DNA of 34,971 bases from positions 1 to 34,971 of the forward strand of contig JADLEG010000184.1 in the NCBI GenBank assembly GCA_020846275.1, in the 5' to 3' direction. The DNA comes from Alphaproteobacteria bacterium (lineage in GTDB: Bacteria > Pseudomonadota > Alphaproteobacteria > JAEULC01). Made by a program: the position numbers and the translations under genes. The first letter of the stretch is position 1, and every line of letters starts with the position of its first letter. The notes below the pieces were generated by a model. It was not told the origin of the DNA and made no database searches. It saw only the letters and a program-made list of their open reading frames with translations. This document shows positions 7,944-15,707 of this stretch, in pieces.

Positions 7944-8960
7944 ATGATCACGGCCTACGCGCTCAGCGGCGGGCGGTTGGAGCGAGCGGCGCTTGGCCCG
8001 TCGGGCGAGCCGCCGGCCAATGCCGTGTGGCTCGATCTGCTGGCCCCCAGCAAGGACGAGGAATCCGCGGTCCAGGCCTTCGCCGGGCTGGACGTTCCGA
8101 GCCGCGAGGAAATGCAGGAGATCGAGGTTTCCAGCCGCCTCTACCGCGAGGGCGACGCGCATTTCATGACCGCGCCGGTGATCCACCACACCGACACGAC
8201 GCGGCCCGAGGCGACGCCGATCACTTTCATCCTGACACCCAATTCGCTGGTCACCGTCCGCTACACCTCGCCGAAGTCGCTCGACTTCTTCGCGGCGCGC
8301 GCGGCGCGCCAGATCGGCTGGTGCACGAATGCGGAAACCATCCTGGTCGGGCTGCTGGAGACGATCGTGGACCGGGTCGCCGACGTGATGGAGCGCGTCG
8401 CCAGCGACCTCGACACCCTGTCGCGCAAGGTCTTCTACGACCCCACCGGCGGCAATGGCGACGAGAAGTCGGACGAGCAGGCGACCACCGACCTGCAGGC
8501 GGTGCTGCGGGGGCTGGGGCGCAACGGCGACCTGACTTCCAAGACGCGGGACACGATCCTGGGCCTCGACCGCATGGCGACCTATCTGGGCGCCGCCGAG
8601 GCGCTGGGCGCGCGCAAGGACCTGAAGGCGCGGCTGAAGACGCTGTCGCGCGACCTGCGCTCGCTGGCCGAGCACGACGGGTTCCTTTCCAGCAAGGTCA
8701 ACTTCCTGCTGGACGCGACCCTCGGCATGATCTCGATCGAGCAGAACCGCTCGATGACCGAGCAGAACAACATCATCAAGATATTCACCGTCGCCGCCAC
8801 GGCGCTGCTGCCGCCCACGCTGGTGGCCAGCATCTACGGCATGAACTTCAAATGGCAGCCCGAACTGCAATGGGACTACGGCTATCTCTACGCCCTGGTG
8901 CTGATGGTGGTGTCGGCCGTCGTGCCATACTGGTATTTCAAGCGACGCGGCTGGCTGTGA
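7944..8960 (+). CDS. CorA-family divalent cation transporter
   Basis: The 338-residue inner-membrane protein forms a pentameric channel or exporter for Mg2+ or another divalent cation. A cytoplasmic funnel domain of mixed strands and long helices covers residues 1-275. Two C-terminal membrane helices follow (about 278-297 and 313-330) with the diagnostic YGMNF motif at 298-302 at the end of the first. The inter-helix loop (KWQPELQWDYGY) lacks the usual MPEL sequence but is acidic. The tail KRRGWL is cytoplasmic and basic. Whether it imports Mg2+ or exports another metal such as Zn2+ (ZntB-like) cannot be read. It begins a rightward unit with the gamma-glutamyltransferase 31 bases downstream. 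Confidence 0.9.
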   Translation: MITAYALSGGRLERAALGPSGEPPANAVWLDLLAPSKDEESAVQAFAGLDVPSREEMQEIEVSSRLYREGDAHFMTAPVIHHTDTTRPEATPITFILTPNSLVTVRYTSPKSLDFFAARAARQIGWCTNAETILVGLLETIVDRVADVMERVASDLDTLSRKVFYDPTGGNGDEKSDEQATTDLQAVLRGLGRNGDLTSKTRDTILGLDRMATYLGAAEALGARKDLKARLKTLSRDLRSLAEHDGFLSSKVNFLLDATLGMISIEQNRSMTEQNNIIKIFTVAATALLPPTLVASIYGMNFKWQPELQWDYGYLYALVLMVVSAVVPYWYFKRRGWL

Positions 8961-8991
8961 GCCCGCCCTGCACCCACGAGAGGAAGAGTTG

Positions 8992-10581
8992 ATGCGCGAC
9001 TTCCAGCGTCCCGGCCGTTCGACGTCCCATGCCGGCGAAGCCATGGCCGCGACCTCGCACCCGCTGGCCACGCTGACCGCGATCGAGACCTTGCGCGCGG
9101 GCGGCAACGCGATGGATGCCGCGGTGGCGGCAGTGTCGCTGCTGTGCGTGATCGAGCCCGGCATGACCGGGCTGGGCGGCGACTGCTTCGTGCTCTACGC
9201 CAAGGGCGGCAAGGACAAGGTGACCGCCTTCAACGGCTCGGGCCGCGCGCCCCAGGCGGCGAGCGCCGATACGCTCAAGTCGAGGGGCGTGAACCATATC
9301 GAGGAGCACGGCGTCCATTCCATCACCGTGCCGGGCTGCGTGCAGGCCTGGGAGCGGCTGGTCGCGGACCACGGCACGAAACCGCTGGGCGATGTGCTGC
9401 AGCCCGCGATCAAGGCGGCGGAGCAGGGGTTCATCGTCACGCCGCGCGTGGCCTTCGACTGGGCGAACCAGGTCGGCAAGCTCGCCAAGGACGCCAACGC
9501 CAAGTCCACCTTCCTGCTGGACGGGCGGGCGCCCAAGACCGGCGAGCGCTTCAAGAACCCGCGCCTGGCCGCCACGCTGAGGCGCGTCGCCAAGGAGGGC
9601 GCCAAGGGCTTCTACACCGGCCCGGTGGCCGAGGACATCGTGACCTACCTGCGCTCGCTGGGCGGCCTGCACACGCTGGAGGATTTCGCGCGGACCGAGG
9701 GCGAGTACATCGCGCCGATCACGACGGATTATCGCGGCTACACCGTGCACGAATGCCCGCCCAACGGCAGTGGCATCACCACGCTGCTGATGCTCAACAT
9801 CCTGGAGGGCTACGAGCTCTCCGCGCTCGATCCCGCGGGGGCCGAGCGCCTGCACCTCGAGGTCGAGGCGAGCCGGCTCGCGTTCGCCGACCGCGACGCC
9901 TATGTCGGCGACCCGCGCCATGTCGACGTGCCGGTCGAGCGGCTGCTGTCGAAGAAGCACGCCGCCGACCAGCGCAAGCACATCCGCACCGACCGCGCGA
10001 TGAACGGCATGAAGCCGGTGCCGCTGCCCGAGCACAACGACACGACCTATCTGTGCGTGGTCGACCGCGACCGCAACGCGGTCAGCTTCATCAACTCGGT
10101 CTTCGACGGCTTCGGCAGCGGCAAGGCCTCGCCGAACTCGGGCGTGATCCTGCAGAACCGCGGATCGAGCTTCAAGGTCGACGACACGCACCCCAACGGC
10201 ATCGCCGGCGGCAAGCGGCCGATGCACACGATCATCCCGGCGATGGTGACGCGGGGCGGGCGCGCGGTGATGCCGTTCGGCGTGATGGGCGGGCATTTCC
10301 AGCCCGTCGGCCAGAGCCACGTGCTGACCAACATCGTCGATTTCGGCATGGACCCGCAGGCCGCGATCGACTTCCCGCGCGCGCACCACCGCGAGGGCGC
10401 GGTGAAGCTCGAGCGCGGCTACGCCGAGCAGGTGGCCAAGGATCTGCAGAAGCTCGGCCACAAGACCGAGACCGCGCCCGCGCCCTATGGCGGCGGCCAG
10501 GCGATCTGGATCGACGAGAAGACCGGCGACCTCGTGGGCGGCTCGGAGCCGCGCAAGGACGGGATGGCGCTGGGGTATTAG
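8992..10581 (+). CDS. ggt: Gamma-glutamyltransferase family protein
   Basis: The 529-residue N-terminal-nucleophile hydrolase cleaves or transfers gamma-glutamyl groups, for example from glutathione. It should be made as a proenzyme cut just ahead of Thr351 in NDTTYLCVVDRDRNAV, which aligns with the catalytic TTHYSVVD of E. coli Ggt. Other family blocks are GGNAMDAAVAA (37-47), MTGLGGDCF (58-66), PPNGSGITTL and GGKRPMHTIIPAM. There is no signal peptide, whereas E. coli Ggt is periplasmic, so this is probably a cytoplasmic member of the wider family. The ATG at 8992 is preceded by GAGAGGAAGAG; a TTG one codon earlier is unnecessary. It converges on the M15 peptidase gene 27 bases away. Substrate is not certain: acylase-like relatives share the same fold. 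Confidence 0.9.
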   Translation: MRDFQRPGRSTSHAGEAMAATSHPLATLTAIETLRAGGNAMDAAVAAVSLLCVIEPGMTGLGGDCFVLYAKGGKDKVTAFNGSGRAPQAASADTLKSRGVNHIEEHGVHSITVPGCVQAWERLVADHGTKPLGDVLQPAIKAAEQGFIVTPRVAFDWANQVGKLAKDANAKSTFLLDGRAPKTGERFKNPRLAATLRRVAKEGAKGFYTGPVAEDIVTYLRSLGGLHTLEDFARTEGEYIAPITTDYRGYTVHECPPNGSGITTLLMLNILEGYELSALDPAGAERLHLEVEASRLAFADRDAYVGDPRHVDVPVERLLSKKHAADQRKHIRTDRAMNGMKPVPLPEHNDTTYLCVVDRDRNAVSFINSVFDGFGSGKASPNSGVILQNRGSSFKVDDTHPNGIAGGKRPMHTIIPAMVTRGGRAVMPFGVMGGHFQPVGQSHVLTNIVDFGMDPQAAIDFPRAHHREGAVKLERGYAEQVAKDLQKLGHKTETAPAPYGGGQAIWIDEKTGDLVGGSEPRKDGMALGY

Positions 10582-10608
10582 ATCGGCCGTGCCGCTCGGC
10601 GCGTCACG

Positions 10609-11148
10609 CTACCAGGAACGGACGCGCCCGACATCGACATGGACAAAATCGGAGCCGGCGTAATAGCCGACGCCGCCGGACTTGAGGCTGAGCGCGGCAT
10701 CGCGGACAAGGCGTAGCGGCCGGCTCGGCACTCGTATGTCCACGGCCAGCCCGTCCGTGTGCAGGCTATTGCGTGCGACCCCGTCGCTCCGGTCGTGGAG
10801 CATGGCGTTCGTCCGCGGTGACCGATAGCCCGAGATGATCTGGAACGGCGCGTCGGTCGAAAGCGCCTCGCGCAGCCGGTGAAGCAGGTCCAGCAGGCGC
10901 AAATCGATCGCGTGGACATCGCCGGTACGGTGATCGCGCAGGAGATGGTTGATCCGCCGGATCGCGTCGCCGAGATAGCCGCCATCGGCCCAGTATTCGA
11001 CGGCCGCGGATTCGCCGGTGTGCAGGTTCTCGAATCGCAGCCGGCGCGTCGCGGCGAGGGCCTGGGCGGATTGCGGCCGCAGCGGCAGCAGCGCCGCGCC
11101 GAAGCCGATCAACCGCAGCACGCGCCGCCGGTTCAGGCGATCTGTCAT
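10609..11148 (-). CDS. MepK/YcbK-like (DUF882) murein endopeptidase
   Basis: The 179-residue exported protein belongs to the M15-like DUF882 family, whose E. coli member MepK cuts 3-3 peptidoglycan cross-links. A Tat-like signal (NRRRVLRLIGFGAALLP) leads to a catalytic domain with SGYRSPRTN (106-114), zinc ligands His130 and Asp137 in HTDGLAVD, and His170 in HVDVG. These match the family's zinc site, so it should be active. The start at 11148 has GGAG five bases upstream (GGAGCCTG-ATG). It lies 55 bases after the L,D-transpeptidase gene in the same direction, the same pairing as ldtD-mepK in E. coli: one enzyme makes 3-3 cross-links and the other opens them. Confidence 0.85.
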   Translation of the reverse strand: MTDRLNRRRVLRLIGFGAALLPLRPQSAQALAATRRLRFENLHTGESAAVEYWADGGYLGDAIRRINHLLRDHRTGDVHAIDLRLLDLLHRLREALSTDAPFQIISGYRSPRTNAMLHDRSDGVARNSLHTDGLAVDIRVPSRPLRLVRDAALSLKSGGVGYYAGSDFVHVDVGRVRSW

Positions 11149-11203
11149 CAGGCTCCGCCTCCGTAGCCGACCCGGCGGCATACTAGCAACCACCGTGCCC
11201 AAA

Positions 11204-12364
11204 TCAATCGCGTTGCGCGCCGCAGCCGATACTTGCCGCCGCTTCGGTTGCCGACGCCGCGGCCATCCCATCGATGCCGTAGAGATCGTCGCGGAATTGG
11301 ACGGTGCCGTCGGGATCGACGAAGGCGGTGAGATAGACGACGTGCACCGCGATATCGCGGCTCACGGGGGCTCGGGTGGTTTCGCCGGATGCGATTGCGC
11401 GGTCGACGCTATCGACATCGCTGCCGAGGACCCAGGCGGCCAGTTCGCGCGGCCGCGATACGCGGATGCAGCCGTGGCTGTAGGCCCGCTTCGGATTCGC
11501 GAACAGTCGCTTGGCCGGCGTGTCGTGCAGGTAGACGTCGAATGTGTTGGGCACGTCGAACTTGATCAGCCCCAGGGAATTGCCGGGTCCGGGATCCTGG
11601 CGCAGGCGACGCGCGACGAGGCGCGCGTCGGGCGCGCGCCAGTCGACCTGCTGGCCAAACGGATCCTCGGGGCGATCGAGGATGCGAATGCGATTGGCGG
11701 CAAGGTAGCGGGGATCGCGGCGCAACCGCGGCAGGATTTCCTTCTGGATGATCGACTGCGGCACGGTCCAATCGGGATTGAAGACGATGGCGGCGAGGTG
11801 GCTCGAAAAAACCGGTGTCGGATGGTCCCTGTCGCCGACCACGACCGGCATGCGCGGCGGCACTGGTCCCTGGTCGACCATCTCCAGCAGCATCGCGGCC
11901 GTGTTGACCAGCACGTAGGCCGAGCCGAGATCGGGCAACGCCTCCCAGCGGGCGAGATTGCGGGCGAGCTGTCCGATCCGCGCCGCGACGCCGGTGTTCA
12001 GGGCGACCAGGGTCTGCTGCCCGACCCTTCCGTCGACGGCCAGCCCATGGCGCGCCTGGAAGCGTCGAACCGCGCGGGCCACGCCGGCATCGTAGTCCTC
12101 GCGGCCGGTGCGGTCGGTCAAGTCGCCGGTGGCATGGAGCCGCCGGCGCAAGGCGACGATGCGCGGGCCGATGTCTCCTTGTTCCAGTGTCGGCCCGTCG
12201 GGGATTTCCGGCCACCCGCCGCGTGCCTGGATCGCTCGATACTCGGTCAGGGCGTCTGCAAGGCGCGCGCCTGCCGCGTGCTGGAATTCGCCAGCGGCAG
12301 CGGCCCGCGATGCACAGACAATGACCGCCAGCAGCAAGGCAATCGCCACGCGTTTGATCGCCAT
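11204..12364 (-). CDS. L,D-transpeptidase, LdtD/YcbB type
   Basis: The 386-residue periplasmic enzyme forms 3-3 cross-links in peptidoglycan. A Sec signal peptide (MAIKRVAIALLLAVIVCASR) precedes a peptidoglycan-binding helical domain (about 53-125, VRRFQARHGLAVDGRVGQQT). The YkuD catalytic domain (about 170-375) carries YLHDTP with His280 and the active-site SHGCIRVSRPRELA with Cys299 and His297. The long insert between PG-binding and YkuD domains fits the YcbB subfamily. The ATG at 12364 has AGGA nine bases upstream; three in-frame ATGs further upstream would only lengthen a basic leader. It is followed by the MepK-like gene, so the two probably work as a make-and-break pair in cell-wall remodelling under stress. 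Confidence 0.9.
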   Translation of the reverse strand: MAIKRVAIALLLAVIVCASRAAAAGEFQHAAGARLADALTEYRAIQARGGWPEIPDGPTLEQGDIGPRIVALRRRLHATGDLTDRTGREDYDAGVARAVRRFQARHGLAVDGRVGQQTLVALNTGVAARIGQLARNLARWEALPDLGSAYVLVNTAAMLLEMVDQGPVPPRMPVVVGDRDHPTPVFSSHLAAIVFNPDWTVPQSIIQKEILPRLRRDPRYLAANRIRILDRPEDPFGQQVDWRAPDARLVARRLRQDPGPGNSLGLIKFDVPNTFDVYLHDTPAKRLFANPKRAYSHGCIRVSRPRELAAWVLGSDVDSVDRAIASGETTRAPVSRDIAVHVVYLTAFVDPDGTVQFRDDLYGIDGMAAASATEAAASIGCGAQRD

Positions 12365-12476
12365 ACCTTGGATTCCTGCCTTGGCGCGCATGCGCGCTTT
12401 CATGCGGACGTGGATGACGCCCCTTGCCGTCACGGGGAGAGCAGCAACCGGGGTCGGGCCGTCTACGCGACGACCT

Positions 12477-13331
12477 TTACTCCGCCGCCGCGCGTTTCGC
12501 CGCCCGCTCCTGGGCTTGAAACACCTCGGCGATCTCCTGGCCCGTCGCGTACCAGACCTTGTCGAACTTGCGGGTGTGGGCGATGAACTCGCGCAGGATT
12601 TTCATCCGCAGCGGCCTTCCGCTGACCTGGGGGTGCATCACCACCATGACCAGCCCGCCCCACTCGCGCAGCATCTCGAACTCGTCCTGCCAGATCGACA
12701 GCACGTGCTCGCGCGGGAACAGGGGGCGCGGCGCCTTGATGTGGGTGGCGCCGTAGCCCCAGTCGCCGAGCGAGGGCTGCTGCGGCAGTTCGATCGGGCC
12801 GGGCCTGCCGTCGCGCAGCACGTGGCGGTAGGGATTGATGTCGTCCTTGCAGGCCGAGGTGTAGAGGAAGCCGCGCTTGACCAGCTCCTCCAGCACGATG
12901 TGGTTGGTTTCGCTGGCCGGCGGGCGGTGGCCCTTGGGGCGATAGCCGAAATGGCGCTGCATGGCGTCGAGGCCCTTGTCCAGCTCCTCGACGATTTCCG
13001 CCGGCTTGTCGGGATTGGGCCAGCGGTGCATGTAGCCGTGATGCGCCAGCTCGTGCCCGTCCTTCAGGATCGCCTCGACGCGGTTGGTGTGGTTGTCGAC
13101 CGTCCAGCCCGGCGTGAAGAACGTGCCCTTCAGCCCTTCCGCGCGCAGGAACTCCAGGATCTTGGGCACCGCGACCTTGGCGCCATAGTGGCCGAGGGAC
13201 AGCGTGGCGATCTGCTCGGCGTTCTTCGGGTCCTGGTTCAGCCATAGCGACTCGGCGTCGAAGTCGAAGGTCAGGCACACCGCGCACTTGGCGCCGCCGG
13301 GCCATTTGATCGGGATCGTGTCTGCCGTCAT
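12477..13331 (-). CDS. Polysaccharide deacetylase (HpPgdA/PuuE-like NodB-fold)
   Basis: The 284-residue protein has the NodB-homology fold that removes acetyl or other N-linked groups. TFDFDAESLWL (21-31) gives the catalytic and metal Asp, HELAHHGYMH (93-102) the metal His pair, and VVMHPQVSGRP a later conserved motif. There is no signal peptide, so it acts in the cytoplasm. This fits the group that includes Helicobacter PgdA and allantoinase-like PuuE better than secreted peptidoglycan deacetylases. The sequence SGRPLRMKILREFIAHTR is typical of that group. GGGGAG precedes the ATG. It lies near the two murein enzymes but 112 bases upstream of the transpeptidase, so a joint role is possible, not shown. 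Substrate unknown: a cyclic imide or allantoin-like compound is a real alternative. Confidence 0.85.
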   Translation of the reverse strand: MTADTIPIKWPGGAKCAVCLTFDFDAESLWLNQDPKNAEQIATLSLGHYGAKVAVPKILEFLRAEGLKGTFFTPGWTVDNHTNRVEAILKDGHELAHHGYMHRWPNPDKPAEIVEELDKGLDAMQRHFGYRPKGHRPPASETNHIVLEELVKRGFLYTSACKDDINPYRHVLRDGRPGPIELPQQPSLGDWGYGATHIKAPRPLFPREHVLSIWQDEFEMLREWGGLVMVVMHPQVSGRPLRMKILREFIAHTRKFDKVWYATGQEIAEVFQAQERAAKRAAAE

Positions 13332-13361
13332 CGTCCAACTCCCCTGCCGAACGGTCGCACG

Positions 13362-13625
13362 TCAGGCCAGGCGAAGCAACGGCACCGCCGCCGCCGCCGC
13401 CAGGTTGAGCGCGGTCGAGCCGGCGATCCACGGCCATGCCGCCGGCGCGGGCAGGCCGGTCCACAACAGGCCGGTCCACAATAGGCCGGGCAGCACGATC
13501 GCGGCGCTCGCCGCCATCTGCGCCGCCATCATGTCGCGCGGCGCCGGGCTCGCCTTTACCGCGGCGTTCCAGCCGGCATGGAGCGCCGCGCTTGCAAGCG
13601 CGCCTGCGACATGCGCGGGTTCCAT
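13362..13625 (-). pseudogene. Truncated EamA/DMT-family transporter remnant
   Basis: The 87-residue product has about three hydrophobic helices. HVAGALASAALHAGWNAAVK resembles the first helix of EamA drug/metabolite exporters, which normally have ten helices and about 290 residues. The frame stops after PLLRLA, and only 30 bases separate it from the deacetylase start, so about two thirds of the gene seems to have been deleted. The middle carries an in-frame tandem repeat LLWTG-LLWTG caused by a 15-base duplication. The ATG at 13625 sits four bases after the acetyltransferase stop, typical of an operon. An intact three-helix small protein is less likely but not excluded. Confidence 0.6.
13453..13482. 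repeat. 15-bp tandem duplication inside the EamA remnant
   Basis: AGGCCGGTCCACAAC (13453-13467) is repeated as AGGCCGGTCCACAAT (13468-13482), with a partial third copy AGGCCGG after it. It is in frame and duplicates five residues of a membrane helix. Confidence 0.9.
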
Positions 13626-13629
13626 GCGG

Positions 13630-14151
13630 TCAATCGAGCTTGCGGTAGTAGAGGCTGGTGCTGCACGGCCCACCCTGCGGCCACAGCGCGTAGTCGGGAA
13701 TGACGCCGGCCTGCCGCCAGCCGAGCTTGGCGTAGAGCCGCTCGGCCTCGCTGCCGGTCGCTGTGTCGAGCACCAGCAAGGTCCGGCCCGCCGCCCGCGC
13801 GCAATCCTCGGCCGCGCGCATCAGCGCCGAGCCGACGCCCCGGCCGCGCGCGCGGCGATGCACCAGCATCTTGGCGACGTCGGCCCGGTGCGGCTGGTTC
13901 TCGGGCTTGTCCAGGATCACCTGGACCGTCCCGGCAATGCCCTCGGCATCGTCCGCCACCAGCAGGGCGCGCCGGCCCGCGGCGACATCCTCCGCCAGGC
14001 CACGCCAGAACCCGGCCGCCCGCCCGCGGTCGATCGGCAGCATGAAGCTGACCGAGGCGCCGCCCTCCACGCAGTCCACAAGCACCGCGGCAAGCTGCCC
14101 GATCTCGGTCTCGCCCAGGCTCGCCAACCGGCGGATGGCCACCGCGCTCAT
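13630..14151 (-). CDS. GNAT-family N-acetyltransferase
   Basis: The 173-residue cytoplasmic enzyme transfers an acetyl group from acetyl-CoA. The acetyl-CoA binding motif A is VAKMLVHRRARGRGVGSALM, where RRARGRGVGSAL fits the (Q/R)xxGx(G/A) pyrophosphate loop, and it is followed by YAKLGWRQAGVIPDYAL in the usual C-terminal position. Length and motif order are those of a complete single-domain GNAT. The ATG at 14151 has GAGGACTTGCGGC upstream. It is first in a unit with the truncated EamA transporter, a pairing that suggests handling of a small molecule, but the substrate cannot be told. The gene borders the AT-richer patch to its right. Confidence 0.88.
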   Translation of the reverse strand: MSAVAIRRLASLGETEIGQLAAVLVDCVEGGASVSFMLPIDRGRAAGFWRGLAEDVAAGRRALLVADDAEGIAGTVQVILDKPENQPHRADVAKMLVHRRARGRGVGSALMRAAEDCARAAGRTLLVLDTATGSEAERLYAKLGWRQAGVIPDYALWPQGGPCSTSLYYRKLD

Positions 14152-14755
14152 GCCGCAAGTCCTCCGCCCGCGACGATCACCACGGCATAATCCCTAAACA
14201 AGTGAAAGCCTCGTGGGCGGGTGTTTATATGAACTAGCAGCCATGCCGACTAAGGCATCCGTTCAAGCAATTCCAGAATTTGAAGCCATAGTCGTTCGTC
14301 GGCAGCGTATGGCTACACTTCTCGATGAACACATCTTTGATCTCTCGGCAGCGTGCGCTATCCCAGGCTGCCGGCATCGCTTCATTTGCTCGAATACTTG
14401 CATCTCCGATTTCCCTTTCATAGTGACGTAGATTGGACCAGTCACCTGGCATATCTCTACGAAAAGTACCGAGGGCCTGTGCAATTTCAACTGCGGTGGG
14501 AGGACGGCCTAGGCGATTGCGATACGATTGGATAATGCTTTCGGGCCGCCATCGGTGGCAGTCCTTCGCGCTCTAGCTTATTGATAATATTTTTGGCGAT
14601 CTGCCGCCACCCCAGGTCCACTGGCCTTTGTGACGCAGGCGGTTTCCGAGACCGAGAAGGATCTGGTGCTAAGGTGCGATCAGCAACAACACTTTTTGCA
14701 TCGATTGCCCATTGTCGATACAAAACAGTGAGAAGGCGACGCCCACTTGGGCTCG
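14152..14755. other. Atypical AT-richer patch without a clear intact gene
   Basis: About 600 bases between the acetyltransferase and the thiamine-precursor operon are close to 50% G+C (43% and 48% in 14221-14280 and 14281-14340), against roughly 70% around them. No recombinase, transposase or flanking direct repeat is seen. The only coding signal is the possible decayed gene described separately. The abrupt change in composition suggests foreign origin. Confidence 0.7.
14234..14723 (-). pseudogene. Possible frameshifted foreign gene remnant
   Basis: Two overlapping minus-strand frames may be pieces of one gene. The first (14723 to 14487, 78 codons from an ATG) contains DLGWRQIAKNIINKLEREGL. 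The second is open from about 14572 to 14234 without an early start codon and reads CHRWRPESIIQSYRNRLGRP then PTAVEIAQALGTFRRDMPGD. The IIxxYRxRLGRPPTxxEIA stretch looks like a helical DNA-binding or endonuclease-associated repeat, but I cannot name it. A single frameshift near 14540 would join the frames into about 150 residues. Codon use is unlike the neighbours. Treat as a weak call: it may be non-coding. Confidence 0.3.
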
Positions 14756-15688
14756 TTACGGCAATTCCACCGCGTAACTCGCGACCGGCGGCATCGCTTT
14801 CACCAGGCCCTTGTCCTGCAGGAACTTGGCGAAGCGCTCGTAGCGGCCGTTGTCCATCGCCGCGGGGCGCTTGTCGAAGCGGGGCAGGGTGTCGCGCCAG
14901 GCGCGCTTGTTGAGTTCGTCGTCCAGGTCCTTGTGACGCGCGACGAACAGCTTCCAGCTCTCGTCCGGATTGTTGGTCAGGAACATCACGCCGCGCTCCA
15001 ATGCCGTCACGAAGCGCTTCAGGCGCGGGTCGGCGAGCTTGTCCTTGTTGGCGACGACGATCAGCTCGTCGTAGACCGGCACGCCTTCCTCCTCGACATA
15101 GAAGGCGCGGCCGGGCTTGCCCTCGATCGCGAGCTGGTTCAGCTCGAAATTGCGGTAGGCGCCGGTGACGGCGGCGACGCGGCCTGTGAGCAGCGCGGGG
15201 GTCAGCGCGAAGTTTACGTTGACCAGCTCGACGTCCTTCAGGGTCAGGCCGTGCTTTTCCAGGATCGTGCCCAGCACGGCTTCCTCGGTGCCGGCAACCG
15301 AGAACCCGACCTTCCGGCCTTTGAGGTCCTTGATCGACTTGATCGGGCCGTCGGCCAGCACGACCACGCTGTTGAGCGGCGTCGAGATCAGCGTGGCGAT
15401 GCGTACCAGCGGCAGGCCTTCGGCGATCTGGATCTGGTGCGTGGGCTGGTAGCTGACCGCGAGTTCGGCGCGGCCGGCGGCGACCAGCTTGGGCGGGTCG
15501 CTGGGATCGGCCGGCGGCACGATCTCGAGGTCGAGCCCCGCCTCCGCGAAGTAGCCCTTCTCGGCCGCGACGATGATCGGCGCGTGGTCGGGGTTGACGA
15601 ACCAGTCGAGAATGATGGTCAGCTTGTCGGCCGCCTCGGCACGCATGGCCAGGAGGACGAGCGCCAGGGCGAGCAGGGTGCGCTTCAT
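14756..15688 (-). CDS. thiY: ThiY-like thiamine-precursor binding protein
   Basis: The 310-residue periplasmic protein belongs to the NMT1/THI5-like family and delivers a pyrimidine precursor of thiamine (formylaminopyrimidine type) to its permease. A Sec signal peptide ends near AMRAEA. The start of the mature protein, LTIILDWFVNPDHAPIIVAA, and SVAGTEEAVL are characteristic of ThiY. The ATG at 15688 has AGGAG at good spacing. It is the last gene of the thiZ-thiX-thiY operon, 19 bases after the permease, and the operon sits under a TPP riboswitch, which supports a thiamine role over other THI5-like substrates. The 3' end abuts the AT-richer patch. Confidence 0.92.
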   Translation of the reverse strand: MKRTLLALALVLLAMRAEAADKLTIILDWFVNPDHAPIIVAAEKGYFAEAGLDLEIVPPADPSDPPKLVAAGRAELAVSYQPTHQIQIAEGLPLVRIATLISTPLNSVVVLADGPIKSIKDLKGRKVGFSVAGTEEAVLGTILEKHGLTLKDVELVNVNFALTPALLTGRVAAVTGAYRNFELNQLAIEGKPGRAFYVEEEGVPVYDELIVVANKDKLADPRLKRFVTALERGVMFLTNNPDESWKLFVARHKDLDDELNKRAWRDTLPRFDKRPAAMDNGRYERFAKFLQDKGLVKAMPPVASYAVELP

Positions 15689-15707
15689 GGGAAATCTCCT
15701 TCGTCGG

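Noticed and set aside
8938..10461. A 507-codon open frame antisense to the gamma-glutamyltransferase gene
   Set aside because: High G+C makes long antisense frames common. Its product is an Arg/His/Val-rich mixture without domains, while the sense strand has a full catalytic protein.
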